From NCBI GenBank assembly GCA_963576785.1, contig OY756147.1:2046001-2110000 (forward strand): a DNA stretch of 64,000 bases. The letters run 5' to 3'. Below, piece after piece: positions 1 to 12,475 of this stretch. Numbering within the stretch: the stretch's first letter is position 1; every line of letters starts with the position of its first letter. The notes beneath the pieces were generated by a model that was not told the origin of the DNA, ran no database searches, and worked only from the letters and a program-made list of their open reading frames with translations. Position numbers and translations under genes: made by a program. Source of the DNA: Chlorophyllum brunneum (Eukaryota > Basidiomycota > Agaricomycetes > Agaricales > Agaricaceae).

Positions 1-1382
1 ATACCGGTTAAACTCAGTACCATCTTCGCCGATGATGTCGTCCTCGTAACCGACAATGATATTCAATCGGGTTCCGCACGTGTTCATCCCGTCGTCGACA
101 TGCATCCGGTCCAGTTCCAAATTAAGCCTTATGGTCGAATAGCAGTCCAGGAAACCTTACCAATTTTAGTAGAGCCTTGTCACCAAGCAGCCAGCCTGAG
201 GGGCTGTGAACAATAACCCGAACGTACCTACTTCACTGTAAGATAATCCTACCCTACGCCCTATGCGTATGATCCACTTCATCGCTAACTCTATCCCTAT
301 GACACAACTCTATCAATTACACATACCATAGCGCCCAGCCGCGTTTTACTCGTTTCCCCTAACTATCGTACTGGTGGTGTGTGGGTAGGATTCCAGACTT
401 CCAGCGCATGGGAACAATACACGTAACTCAAAGTCGCCAACAAAGTGGTCGAGCCCAAACTCCTAAGTCGATACTCCGTTTGTTGGCACGCTACCGAAAC
501 GCCTGAGGTACTGTGACACTGACAGTACTGCTGTCAGAGTAAGAATCAGACTATCAACGTGGTGATATGTCGTTGCATTGACGGTTAACGTCAATCCCCA
601 ATCAGCCCCATTCCTGTGAAGAGGTCCACTGTATTGAATTTGTGGTGATGGGGGGCATCGAATGCAGGAAAATCGCAGGGATTCAGAGAATGTGTAACTC
701 CTTGCGCTGTGTATCTCGTAATTAGCATCCAGATTCCATGTCCATTCCTTGAAGTCCAGTGGTATTTGGATCGAAGGTCACTGCTAAATAACCGGTTCAG
801 CTGAGCCTGAAGTTGGCATGCCTTGCACTTGATCCTACCCTCACACCCTCTTCGCGCAATGGAATTCACCGGTCTTGCTCCCGAAAACATCTCCAATCTA
901 CACCGAGAAGTCACTGGTCTAGTCCTACGTCTTTCGATTACTGTTTTCTTGGCTGCCGGGACCATCAGCGATCCCCGAATCTGCGTCGTATATTCCACCA
1001 TGATAGTGGTAGTAAAACTACCTTTCAATACGCAGGACCCTCAATTGTTGACTCCCCGCGGGGCCGACACGACAAACAATAGAGAAGACGCCATGCCTCT
1101 ATCATCGGTTTAACCTATTAAGCTACCGCGAAGCGAAACGAGAAGAGCAAAACCGGAATTCGACAAGTAACTGTCAGCGGTCTAGTCAGCCGCGATCTTT
1201 AGTCACTGGCCAGACTCCAAGATTTGAAAGCCGCGTCTCCTCCAGGCCTGTTGGGATGCATGATCTATCCAAGTCGCGTGTTCTGCTATTTGCTCAGTCT
1301 CCCCCCCATGGTCGCTTTAAATACGGTCATTTCACCGAGAGTCAATCCCTAACCACCATCTCTATCTCACCTCTTGTTAATC
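1..1382. other. Left-edge intergenic region
   Basis: I see no coding region with recognisable motifs or consistent splicing here. The open frames present overlap one another on both strands and carry no family signature. The last 70 bases form the promoter of the first monooxygenase gene. Confidence 0.6.
1316..1323 (+). promoter_or_regulatory. TATA-like box of monooxygenase 1
   Basis: The sequence TTTAAATA lies about 60 bases before the ATG at 1383. The second and third paralogs carry TATAAA-type elements at nearly the same distance, which supports a core-promoter role. Confidence 0.5.
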
Positions 1383-3241
1383 ATGTCGCAACCCGAACCC
1401 ACTCGTGTAGCCATCGTGTACGTTACTCTACTTTTCTTGTTCATTTTTGAACTGACATTGTGCGTCACATTGATAGAGGTGCTGGCATAGTCGGCCTCAC
1501 ACTCGCTGTGGCTCTTAATGCTCTTGACAAAGAACACAAGATTGCTATTGACATCTACGAAGCTGCTCCAGAAATTGCAGAGATTGGTGCAGGGATCAAT
1601 GCATGGCCTAGAACTTGGAAAATTTTGAAAGAGATAGGCCTTGAACGTGCTCTGATTCCCTTATTCGATCATTTTCCCGATCTTGAACCACGTACGCCTT
1701 ATGTTCCGAACTCTGTATTTAACAATGCTGATGACCGGTGCTTCTCAGGCATTATCTTCGGTGTTCGGAAAGCTGACCAGAAGGATGGCTTCGAAGCCTA
1801 CGATGTGATGAACAATGGTCCGTTTGTCCTACGCTACTGTAGTGCCAGACTAACACCCCACTAGGCGGCGCGCTCCGAATCCACAGAGCAGACCTTCAAA
1901 TAAGTCTCATGCAGCACCTTCCCCTGCCAAACTCTAGTGCAACTCAAATAAACACTCCATGCACCCTCCACCTCGGCTACCATCTTACGGATTATGTCTA
2001 CGATGGACCGGATGACTCCGGCTCTATAACCCTCCACTTTGCCGATAAATCACCTAGGAAGTGCGATATCCTTGTTGGTGCCGACGGTATTAAATCCACC
2101 GTTCGTCAATTCTTCCTTTCTAGACTACCGAACCCGCAACAATACGAGCGGTACCGTGATCCTGTGTGGTCGGGTACTGTCGCATACCGTGGTCTCGTTT
2201 CCAGAGAAGAATTGGAGGAGGCCAGTCCAGATCATAGGGCGTTGACGCATCCTGGACTAATGGTGAGTGGGATTGGTACCCTACGAAAACGTTTGAGGTC
2301 TGATAAATCCTCATAGTATGCTGGGAAATCACGGGTTGGTCCGATATCTATTTCCGATATAAAATAATTAACAATCTGGTTCCCACTCGTGCATTTTAGT
2401 ATTGCGCTGCGTATCCGGTGTCAGGAGGAAAGTTTTTGAATATCGTGGCCATTGCGCGGGATACTTCCACAAATTCGAAGGTGTGGGAGGGACCGTGGAG
2501 GGTAGATGTTACACAAGAGGAGATCCTCGAAACATACGAGGGATGGGACGAGGAGGTTTTGACTCTCATAAAGGTACGATGGGCAACCTGACGGCTTTGG
2601 TTTCTCTGTAACCTTTTCTTCTTCACTTACTGATATGGCCCTCAGTCCGTCAAACAACCGACAAAGTGGTGTTTGCAGGCATTAGACCACCTTGACATCT
2701 TTGCGAAGGGTAGAGTCTTCTTGACGGGCGATTCCGTGCGTGATTCTTAACCCGCTTCAACCTATCGTGCTAAATTAACATCCATAGGCACATGCTATGC
2801 TTCCGCATCTGGGCGCAGGAGCCAGTGTAGGCATTGAGGTACACTTCTATTTTCCACGCGTTTTGAACAACGTCATACTGATTCCTTTTCCAATAGGATG
2901 CTTACATTCTTGCATCCATGTTGACGCACCCTGCCACATCTCGCACCCACCTAGCGAACTATATAAACCAGCTGGCAGATATTTATAACACGATTCGTGT
3001 ACCCCGCGCCATTGCCATGTCGAAATCGGCACAAGAGACTGGCCTTTTCTACCATCTTGAGGCCCCTGGGTTCGAGAAATATAAGCAAGGGGACGATATT
3101 CCGAGGCATTTATTGGTCGATGGATTCCGTCAAGTTGAGAGGAACTGGGCTTGGACCACGACCGACCCGGGCGAGGATCGTAGCAAGGCTGAGGAGCTTC
3201 TAGAGAGGGCGGTGGCCAGGCACAACTTACAACTCAACTAA
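1383..3241 (+). CDS. FAD-dependent monooxygenase, salicylate hydroxylase-like (copy 1)
   Basis: Nine exons: 1383-1417, 1477-1691, 1749-1817, 1865-2262, 2317-2334, 2400-2573, 2646-2735, 2788-2838 and 2897-3241. They encode 464 residues in one frame. The protein shows the group A flavoprotein monooxygenase signatures: GAGIVG near residues 13-18 for the ADP part of FAD, the DG motif (CDILVGADGIKST, about 172-184), and GDSAHAMLPHLGAGA (from about 331), which binds the FAD ribityl chain. The family uses NAD(P)H and O2 to hydroxylate aromatic acids, salicylate to catechol being the type reaction, in the cytosol. The actual substrate is unknown. There is no signal peptide. The start was chosen because it puts a short N-terminus directly before the dinucleotide fold, as in the four paralogs. 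Exon 4 is 9-12 bases shorter than in the other copies. Confidence 0.9.
2317..2334 (+). other. 18-base microexon 5 of monooxygenase 1
   Basis: This exon encodes YAGKSR between a 3' AG at 2316 and a 5' GT at 2335. The same 18-base exon, with the pattern Y-x-G-K-x-x, is found in all five paralogs at the same point. It begins and ends in phase 0. Confidence 0.75.
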
Positions 3242-4148
3242 GCCCACAGTTACTCTTCTCAATCATGCGGGTGTTGTATCTGATAGAATAGCGCTTATTC
3301 TTAGAATTGTCAGGCGACGAGCCCATTTATAGATATGAACTTAATTAATCTGCTTAGAATATCGGGGGTATAGAGAATGTTGGGGCTTCTTCAGCACCAG
3401 GCCCTCCTGCACAAGCAACGAAGACAGGTTGCTAGCTTTCGAAGTCCAGGGCTCAATTGTCCTCTTAGAGAGTGAGAAATCTATTTAAATTTGGTTTGAT
3501 CGTAAAGAATTCGGCATTCTCAGATGCTTTCTTATTACGACCATGACCTTCGAAAGGTCGTGGCTAGTGGAATCTATACATAGATACGCCGTATGGTTCG
3601 GCATATCGGCTGCCACCTTCCCACTCACCATCAGCCTCGTCACCAGTTCGCCCCGCTTTGGGTGACAAAATCCTGACAAAATCCTACTGCTGGACGTTTT
3701 GAAATACCAACTCTCGCCAATGGTCAATAATACTTCCAGCTCCCTTCTTTTTCCCTCATATTTATCAGCTTTTCACAGGAACCCACTCCAGTATCCCCTA
3801 AGCTTTTTGTCAAACTTTTTGCATGATGCTGCGCCCCTGGATTCAAGTTCTGATGTCATGATTTACGACATACCCTCTTCGGTTGCACTGTTTCCGTGAT
3901 TTCGTGGCCACTGCGCAGCTGTTCACGGCAGACGGCACGACTCAAAATCTTCTCAGTGAGTGAATGTCCGGAATATGACTTTTTCCTCGGCATGACGTTT
4001 CTCTTTCATTGATCATATAGGTTTCTTTAAGGGCACCCAGACGATTCTAGCCGCTTGGTTGATTTATCTAGCTGGTGCCTTATTCTATAAAATAAGTCGT
4101 GGTAGTCACTTCGCAGGGCAAGAAGAACCTTATCACTCCCGCTGAATC
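3242..4148. other. Intergenic region between monooxygenases 1 and 2
   Basis: No gene is seen. The region holds the 3' flank of copy 1 and the promoter of copy 2, with a TATA element near its right end. Confidence 0.6.
4086..4094 (+). promoter_or_regulatory. TATA box of monooxygenase 2
   Basis: TATAAAATA lies about 55 bases before the ATG at 4149, the same place as the TATA-like elements of copies 1 and 3. Confidence 0.55.
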
Positions 4149-5960
4149 ATGGAGCCTGCTACGTCTCAGTGCGAGCGCATTCGTATAGCCATCATGTAAG
4201 TGTGTTAGTCGTGCACCTCTGGGTCATTCTTTGATTCCACATGTCCGTTTGGCAGTGGCTCTGGGATAGCTGGACTTGCCTTGGCAGCGGCTCTCAATAC
4301 ATTTGATAGAGAGCATAAGATTGCCATAGACCTCTACGAAGCTGCGCCTGAGCTTTCAGAGATTGGTGCCGGTATCAATGTGTGGCCGAGGACGTGGCGA
4401 ATACTTCAAGAGATTGGCCTAGGGGACACCTTAGTACCACTGTTCGACCACATCCCTGACCTTGAACCGCGTATGTCTCTTGCTTACTTTGTTCACTGAG
4501 GGAAAAGGACTTGACATGCTTTTAGGTGTTGTTTACGAAATCCGGAAAGCAGACCAGAGGGACGGCTTCAAAATCATGGACATTATGAAGAACGGTGGGT
4601 TTCCCATTATTTGTGGTTGATAAACCATTCATTGTATTTAGGAGGTGCTCTTCGAATTCATAGAGCCGATTTTCAGCGTAGCTTCATTGCACATCTTCCC
4701 CTTCCAGGTTCCACCGTGGCCATGAACGCTACATGTAATCTTCACCTCTCGCATCGTCTTGTTAACTACACGTGCACTTCACCCCCATCATCTGCCCCAC
4801 ATACAGCCACAATTACCCTCCATTTCGCTGAAAAACCTTCTGCAACTTGCGATATACTTATTGGCGCCGACGGCATCAAGTCAACCATCAGACAGCTTTT
4901 CCTCACACGATTGCCAGGCCCCGAGAGATACCAGAGATTCCTTGAACCCGTGTGGTCAGGTGGAATAGCATATCGTGGTCTCGTTACCAAAGAAGAGCTA
5001 GAGAAAGTGTTTCCAGGGCATAGGGCACTGAATCATCCAGGGATCATGGTGAGTGTGAAGTTTCCCTTCGGATATGAGAGGCTACTCAATGTATGGGCAG
5101 TATATTGGCAAGAATAAGGTGGTGCTTTATACAAGTCCTGCTGAAACAACATTCATGGCATCATAGCACAGCGTTGTTTATCCGATAGCGGAAGGGAGAT
5201 TCGTCAACGTTTTTGCTGGGGTTCATGATAAATCACAGGATGGGACCATTTGGGAGGGGCCAATGAACGTAGAGGTGACACAAAGCGAACTTTTGGACAA
5301 ATTCTCTGGTTGGGAGGAGGAATTCCAAGCCCTTCTTCACGTACGTGCCCATCAAATCCCCCAGCACATATTTGAATGGTAGGCAATAGTGTATCAAACA
5401 ACCAACGAGATGGGCATTGCAAAACGTGCTCCCTTTTGATATATTCGCGCAGGGTAGGGTATTCCTGATTGGAGATTCAGTACGTTCTGCAATTCTTCCT
5501 ACTAATGTGCACTTTTGAGGCGACGCCCACAGGCACACGCAATGGTTCCATATCAAGGCGCTGGAGCAGGAGTCGGTATTGAGGTGTGTCTTCCGGTATT
5601 TCCACTCTGATATGTACCGATCTTCTCCAGGATGCATACGTCCTTGCGTCTCTACTCACTCATCCATCAACCCCGCGATCACTCCCACCGCAATACATCG
5701 ACCACCTCGCCAACGTATATAATAGTGTCCGTGTCCCCCATTGCTTGGCCATGTCGGAGGCCTCCAGCAAGCAAGGTTATCTCTACGTTCTTGAAGGGCC
5801 AACATTCGAACAATATAAGGAGGGTGATGACGTCCCGAAGGATCTACTGCTTGAACCATTTCGAACCGCTGAACGAAACTGGTCTTGGACAACATCTGAC
5901 CCGGCAGAGGGTCGGCGAAAAGCTGTCGAACTTCTCCAAAGTACTAGGGCGAGGTTGTAA
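4149..5960 (+). CDS. FAD-dependent monooxygenase, salicylate hydroxylase-like (copy 2)
   Basis: Nine exons: 4149-4195, 4256-4470, 4526-4594, 4642-5048, 5101-5118, 5167-5340, 5390-5479, 5533-5583 and 5631-5960, giving 466 residues. The N-terminal exon is 12 bases longer than in copies 1, 3 and 4. Visible motifs are GSGIAG for FAD binding, CDILIGADGIKST (DG motif) and GDSAHAMVPYQGAGAG. The microexon encodes YIGKNK. In exon 6 the usual YPVSGGKF becomes YPIAEGRF, the most divergent version of this segment in the array. The C-terminal exon holds the conserved tail with RNWSWTTSDP. It is likely a cytosolic aromatic hydroxylase, and closest in sequence to copy 3 by eye. Substrate unknown. Confidence 0.9.
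5101..5118 (+). other. 18-base microexon 5 of monooxygenase 2
   Basis: Encodes YIGKNK, flanked by AG at 5099-5100 and GT at 5119. It is phase 0 on both sides, as in the paralogs. Confidence 0.7.
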
Positions 5961-7078
5961 GGTACGAGCGAAGGACAAGATACAGACTTCCTTGATGCGG
6001 CATCTAAACAAGGTTTTGGCGCATTCTCCTCTCATCTGTTGCTCACCTGTTTGAGCCAATTCTTTGTGGTGGCTGTCTTCCTCAGTTTAGGAGGTCGTAC
6101 TTAATCATAGTTGATTCACAACTGATCAATACTAGAAGCTTTCGTGACGGCACGGAACCGTCGAGGTTGAGTGTAAAAACGCCCTATACGCCCACTTATA
6201 AGATGTGGTCCCCGCCCAGGATTGGGCCTGATGAGAAGAATATGAATTCCAAGTCCCCGGCCAAGTTCCGGCTCACCTCCTATTGCCGCTGTGCCGACTC
6301 GGGCCAGGCTGTAGGTTGTAAGCTCACGACAACTCTTCGGCCTTGGACACCTTCACCTCTCCACGTCAAATCCCAACATTTCTCGATCTGAGCCGCTTCA
6401 TGGTCAAGTAGAGTCGTCGGGTAATGCGAAGTCCACCCCAAATCGTGTTAGCGAATCGAAGTGACTTCATGTGCCAGGGACCAAGCCTTGAATTTGTCCG
6501 CGCTAGCCAATAGGATTGGTGTTTTCCACCATATGCTCAGCACAAATGAGCGTTTTATACAGCTGGTTAAGGAATACCCCTATGAAGTACTGACCCAAGT
6601 CGATGATGGCGCTCCCAGTTGCTGAGGGTCCTTCCCCACTCCAACGTCCCTGACCATAAAAGGCTTGCCTTGTTCAGTCTACCTCGGCTCTGGGTTGGGA
6701 CGTTCCATTTGGTACTCCGTTAGTCCATTCCACGGCTCACTAAAGCCTTGATCACATCTACTAGAAACTGGTCATTCAAAGTCACCTGGAAAGTTGATCT
6801 TTGATGGAATGGAGTGATGAGCCGAATAACCAGCCAAAAACGAGGCTCTCAAACTAAATAGGTCTGTTGTTACGGCACAAGGTGTGCTCCCAAAAAGTCA
6901 AGTTATTTGGGCAGTGCAAACTGCGTAGCTTGACATCAGCTAAACCCAAGCTTCATCAAACCATGTGGGTGTATACCAATTGGCACTAGGTCAGTGTTTG
7001 GAATCCGCTCGATATAAAGGAGCTGATCCTTAGCGTTTCGCTAGCAGTGACCTTCCTTCCATCTTCTTCTCCCCCCAT
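5961..7078. other. Intergenic region between monooxygenases 2 and 3
   Basis: About 1.1 kb without a recognisable gene. Only the core promoter of copy 3 at the right end can be named. Confidence 0.6.
7013..7018 (+). promoter_or_regulatory. TATA box of monooxygenase 3
   Basis: TATAAA lies 61 bases before the ATG at 7079, matching the spacing in copies 1 and 2. Confidence 0.6.
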
Positions 7079-8948
7079 ATGTCGGACCGAAAGCGTATCC
7101 ACGTAGCAATAGTGTAAGTTGATGGGCTTCTCCTGCACTCGCTGCTGACTCTGGACACGCCATCCTTAGAGGCGCTGGTATAGCTGGGCTTACCCTTGCA
7201 GTAGCTCTCAACGCATTTGACAAAGACCACAAGTTCGCAATAGATTTGTATGAAGCCGCTCCGGAACTCTCAGAAATAGGCGCTGGTATCAATGTTTGGC
7301 CGAGAACATGGCAGATATTGAAGGAAATCGGCCTGGAAACTACCTTGATCCCATTTTTCGACCACTATCCGGACCTCGAGCGCCGTACGTACTCTCATCA
7401 TGTCTTCGGTGCCCCGGGCCTCAGTTGAAGAACGTCACCTAGGGGTAGTCTTTGAAGTCAGAAAGGCAGATCAGAGGGATGGGTTCAAAGTTATTGACGT
7501 CATGAAAGATGGTACGCATGCTCCTGCCCAACCCTTTCTCTCTGATTATTTATGGCGTTTGATCCGCTCAGGTGGCGCTCTGAGAATTCACAGGGCCGAC
7601 TTCCAACGTAGTCTCATCGGACACCTCCCGCTTCCCGGATCCGATACTGTTAACAATAGTCTATGTACCCTCCACCTCGCCCGACGTCTGATCGATTACT
7701 CAGATACCTCCACCTCGTCTTCCCCAATTCCCTGTTCGACCCCCTTAACTTTGCACTTTGCCGACAAATCGAGCGCATCCTGTGATATACTCATAGGAGC
7801 TGATGGCATTAAGTCAACTGTCCGTCAACTCTTCCTCACGCGATTGCCAAACCCAGAGAAATATATGAGTTACCTTGATCCTGTGTGGTCAGGTACAGTT
7901 GTATATCGTGGGCTCGTACCGAAGGAAGACTTGAGCAGGGCCTTCTCCGACCACAGAGCCCTCAATCATTCTGGTGTCATGGTGAGTGGCTGAATTCACG
8001 ATCGTCTCGTATATGTATCAGAATGTTGACTCAGTGGATGTGAATAGTATATGGGGAAGAATAAAGTGAGTCTAATCATGTTCATATATGGAAAAGCCTC
8101 TCATATCCTGTCAGCATGTCGTCGTATATCCAGTATCAGGGGGAAAATTCCTTAACGTTGTCGCCGCGATTCACGACAAAACAAAAGAAGGGACTGTATG
8201 GGAAGGGCCATGCAATATAAATGTGAATCAAGACGAGTTCTTTGGCCACTTTGAAGCATGGGAAGAAGAGTTTCAAGCACTTATACAAGTACGTCGAACC
8301 CAGCGGTTGAATGTATAAAAGGATTCGGATTGACCAAAAATATTAGTGCATAAAACAACCAACGAAATGGCCACTACAGAACCTTAATCACTTGGATGTA
8401 TTTGCGAAAGGGCGAGTGTTCCTCATAGGAGATTCGGTATGCATTCCCCTCTCGTCTTTTCGATGTCTTTCTGACATCACTGCGCATCTGATATTTGAAG
8501 GCCCACGCAATGGTTCCACACCAAGGAGCAGGGGCGGGCGTTGGCATTGAGGTAAATTGGTCGTTTGCAACGTACACCAATAACACCTCTAACTCAGTCC
8601 TGTTCGTTCACGTAGGACGCCTACATTCTTGCATCACTGCTTCACCACTCGCTCGGATGCCGTTCATCCTCACAGCGGCGGAGCAAACACCTTGCCGATG
8701 TCTACAACACTATGCGTGTACCACAAGCCATAGCACTGTCGAAGGCATCGATAAGACAAGGCTACCTCTTCACCCTTCATGGAGCGGGGTTTGAGAAATA
8801 TAAGGAAGGCGACGATGTTCCAAGGGACATGTTAGTTGATTCATTCCGTGCTGTTGAGCGGAATTGGGCCTGGACGACAACAGATCCCGACATAGATCGT
8901 AGAACAGCCACACGGTATTTAGAGGGAGAGATTAGATCTAAGCTGTAA
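7079..8948 (+). CDS. FAD-dependent monooxygenase, salicylate hydroxylase-like (copy 3)
   Basis: Nine exons: 7079-7113, 7170-7384, 7443-7511, 7572-7981, 8048-8065, 8115-8288, 8347-8436, 8501-8551 and 8616-8948, giving 464 residues. Motifs are GAGIAG, CDILIGADGIKST and GDSAHAMVPHQGAGAG. The microexon encodes YMGKNK. Exon 9 has a variant segment (HHSLGCRSSSQRRSK) where the other copies have THPST followed by a short linker. The frame stays open through it, so I read it as local divergence rather than a break. The likely role is NAD(P)H-dependent hydroxylation of an aromatic substrate in the cytosol. Confidence 0.9.
8048..8065 (+). other. 18-base microexon 5 of monooxygenase 3
   Basis: Encodes YMGKNK between AG at 8046-8047 and GTGAGT at 8066. 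Both ends are phase 0. Confidence 0.75.
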
Positions 8949-10651
8949 TCTGCCTGTCAGATGAAATTGTCGTCGAGTCCACTTTGAATCGGAATTGGTT
9001 GATACATATATCGTGAGCTGCAGCACGCGAAGCTTTACGAGAGTTTTATTCTTACCTGGATATATATCAACGAAATTACCGTGGACGGGGACGTCGGTAT
9101 CAAGCACGCACAAAGATACATAATATATTGAGAATTTCGGCTGGCTGATACTTGTCAAAGCGGACAGCTCCGGAATACACGGGACACTATCGGCTAAGAC
9201 AGACTCCGGCGAGGCAGTTGTACGTTGGGTATGAACTGAAGCGATCATCGGGTTCGACAGGGTGAACAACGCCCTGGTTGGGTGGGTAGTATGTTCATGT
9301 CATTAGCTGCCCGGGATATTGTGCTCTGACCACTTGTATTCATCGTTCTTCGCTTGTTATGATGATGTTTATATCGGAGTTGGTGACAAACGGGCGTTTA
9401 TTTTGACCCGTGTGTATTCACACGTGAGCGCGCGGTCGTGAGTGCGGGGTTGTTTAGTCGGATATCTATTTCTACCATAGATATCTACACCAACTCTCAG
9501 ATGGAAGTTCCCTTAATTACTTACATGAAACAGCCCCCCAACATCGGAAATCTGTTAGGAATTCCATCTCGGGCGTAGTCAGTTCATTATGAAGAGGCAT
9601 TCCTGCAAGCCGTCAACATCATGATCGTGCCCTGCTTGTGCTCAAAGGACGGACCAACAACTCTACCTTTACATGAAGATACCGGGATCTAAAGACCTCG
9701 GAAGGCTCGGTGTCTGCCCTTCTCCCCGAACAGCGTATCATGAGTGCCTTTCTCACCTCTTGCGTATCAACTCTCTACCGCAGCTTCCGACCACGCCTTT
9801 CCCCAATATCACTCAAAGTGACGGGACTCGCGAGTAATGAACTGGCGTGATCTCGAGTGCCGTATTCCCACCCATTCTAGAAGTGTGGCGGGGAGGTTGA
9901 TAAGGCTGTGGAGAAGTGAGTTATTTCTATCGATCCCTTAGCAGTACGATAATATCTCTTGTCCGCCATCAGTTGCATTTCACGTTTCGACCCGCGGATA
10001 CACAATTTTCCCCTGTACATCGAGGAGATACTTCCACTTGGGAGAAATCATGTGTCTTGGCCATCAAAGCTTCTCAGTAACTTGCGATCGGGATGTACTA
10101 ATCGCTTTACCTACAACCCGCCCTCGATAGCGTTTCTTCAACCTGTCCAGTTACCTCCTAAGTGCTGCACCCCTGCCGAGCGCTCACGATTCATGCGAAT
10201 AACACCCATTGAGCTTCCATTCATGCCATTATGTGAGGAAAATTCATGGGAAGATTTCCGGCGGAAGTGGCGATCGCTCATTCGTACCGGTTTCCCACCT
10301 ATATTATGTACTCGCGCTTGATCTTGAGTCCTCTTTTCCAGCTACTGTGGCGCAGAGTCTCACTCAGAAACTCCGTTTAGTAAGTACACCCAGGCACTTC
10401 CTCAGCAACTTACTAACGCTAGCTAATCAGGTTTCGAATCGGGCATTGCAGGCCTGGGCAACATGGTTCCCATTACCTCACTGGTGGCCAAAAATAAGCT
10501 CAGCCATCTCGATCTGTTCTATTTCGGCTCATTTACCACATACTCAATCGGGTCTTGCTGGACATGTTAAATGGAAGGCTCTCACTTACTTGAAGGTCCA
10601 GTCCTTGTTGACTTTTAAGCCAAGCCAAACCTCCGTCTCCCCCACTCCGCC
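8949..10651. other. Intergenic region between monooxygenases 3 and 4
   Basis: About 1.7 kb without a gene I can support. It is the widest gap in the + strand part of the array. No sixth monooxygenase remnant was recognised by eye. Confidence 0.55.
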
Positions 10652-12475
10652 ATGTCTCAATCAGAACGCACTCGTGTAGCCATAGTGTGCGTCGTGTTCT
10701 GATCGCTTGAATCCCAGTTTACTAACGTGTTACTCCATCAGAGGCGCTGGAATCGTTGGACTCACTTTTGCGATTACCCTCAATGCCCTCGACAAGGAAC
10801 GTAAAATAGCAATCGACATCTACGAAGCTGCAACAGAGCTTGGTGAAATTGGCGCCGGCATCAACGTCTGGCCAAGGACGCTTGATATTTTCAAAAAAAT
10901 CGGTCTTGAAGACGCTCTCATTCCACTATTTGACCACATCCCAGACCTCGAACCACGTATGCACTTCCTCCTAGCATATGCCAAACAGAGCTAAATGCAG
11001 AGATCATCCAGGAATTATTTTTGGGATTCGAAAAGGTGACCAGAAGGACGGATTCAAAGTTTATGATGTTATGAACAATGGTGTGTGCACCACTTAGGAT
11101 ATTGTTGTTCTCGTTGGACTGATGTACGTATCTAGGCGGCGCCCTACGTATCCACCGAGCTGACTTCCAACGAACTCTCATCGAGCATCTACCCTTGCCG
11201 AACTCCAATGCAGCAGAAAGGAACAGCTTATGCACCCTCCATCTCGGACACCGCATCACCGACTACACCAACACTGCATCTTCGGCATCGGGTGCACGTT
11301 CGGGTCCAGTAACAATACATTTTGCCGATCAACCGCCGGCAACATGCGACATCCTCGTTGGTACTGACGGAATCAAATCAACCATACGCCAGCTGTTCCT
11401 CTCGCGGTTGCCGAGTCCACAGAAGTATGAGAGGTTCCTTGAACCGCAGTGGTCGGGGTTAGTAGCGTATCGTGGACTAGTTTCTAGAGAAGCTCTGGAG
11501 AGAGAATACCCAGGTCACAGAGCCTTAACTCATCCCGGCCTTATGGTGGGCATTTCATTTCTCGTTTTGGGTTTTGACTAATTGAAACGTACAACAGTAC
11601 TCAGGGAAGAGTCGGGTAAGTTCGGCGTTCATTCTTGGTGTCAGAGTTTTGGAAAGTCTGATGCCTCCGTTCCTCAGTATGCAGTCCTGTATCCCGTCTC
11701 AGGCGGGAAGTTCTTTAATGTCGTTGCCATTGTCCATGATATGTCGAGGGATACCTGGGAGGGTCCATGGAGAACAGATGTCCCACAGAGTGAACTTCTC
11801 GAGGCTTACGCAGGTTGGGATGACGAAGTCGAGGCACTAATGCGCGTATGTTCTTGTTTTTCCATTGGTCAAATTACGCCTGACAGACGCGTTCAAGTGT
11901 ATTAAAGAACCTACGAAATGGGCGCTGCATGCCCTGGATAACCTGGATGTCTTCGCGAAAGGTAGGGTGTTCCTAATGGGTGACTCCGTATGTGTTTCTT
12001 CATTTCGTGCCATCTTGTCACTGAGTTATCACAGGCACATGCAATGCTTCCGCATCTGGGTGCGGGGGCTAGCGTAGGCATAGAAGTGAGCTCTGCGTAA
12101 CCCTCTTATGGCCGAGACATATCATGCTTATTATTATCCCCATAGGACGCCTATATCTTTGCGTCGTTACTCACGCACCCATCAACGCCCCGCATTCTCT
12201 CCGCCCAGTATGTTAACAATCTCGTCAACATCTATAACACGACTCGCGTGCCTCGCGCTATCGCCATGTCCAAATCAACTGATGAGACCGGTTATCTCTG
12301 CAATTATGAAACCCCTGAATACGATGGATACAAAGTTGGCGATTCAATCCCACAAGACCTACTGGTCGAGACTGGTCGTGCTATGGAAAGGAATTGGGCT
12401 TGGACTACGACATACGTGGATGATGACGTAGTGCGAGCAGTGGAACTCTTGGATGGTCCCAGAGCGGTGTTGTGA
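10652..12475 (+). CDS. FAD-dependent monooxygenase, salicylate hydroxylase-like (copy 4)
   Basis: Nine exons: 10652-10686, 10742-10956, 11012-11080, 11136-11545, 11598-11615, 11678-11845, 11898-11987, 12035-12085 and 12146-12475, giving 461 residues. Exon 6 is 6 bases shorter than in copies 1-3. The FAD motif is GAGIVG. The DG motif reads ILVGTDGIKST, with threonine in place of the alanine found in copies 1-3. The GD motif is GDSAHAMLPHLGAGAS. The microexon encodes YSGKSR. In the first half RKGDQKDG replaces RKADQKDG. By eye it groups with copies 1 and 5. Predicted cytosolic flavin hydroxylase of unknown substrate. Confidence 0.9.
11598..11615 (+). other. 18-base microexon 5 of monooxygenase 4
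   Basis: Encodes YSGKSR between AG at 11596-11597 and GTAAGT at 11616. Both ends are phase 0. Confidence 0.75.
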
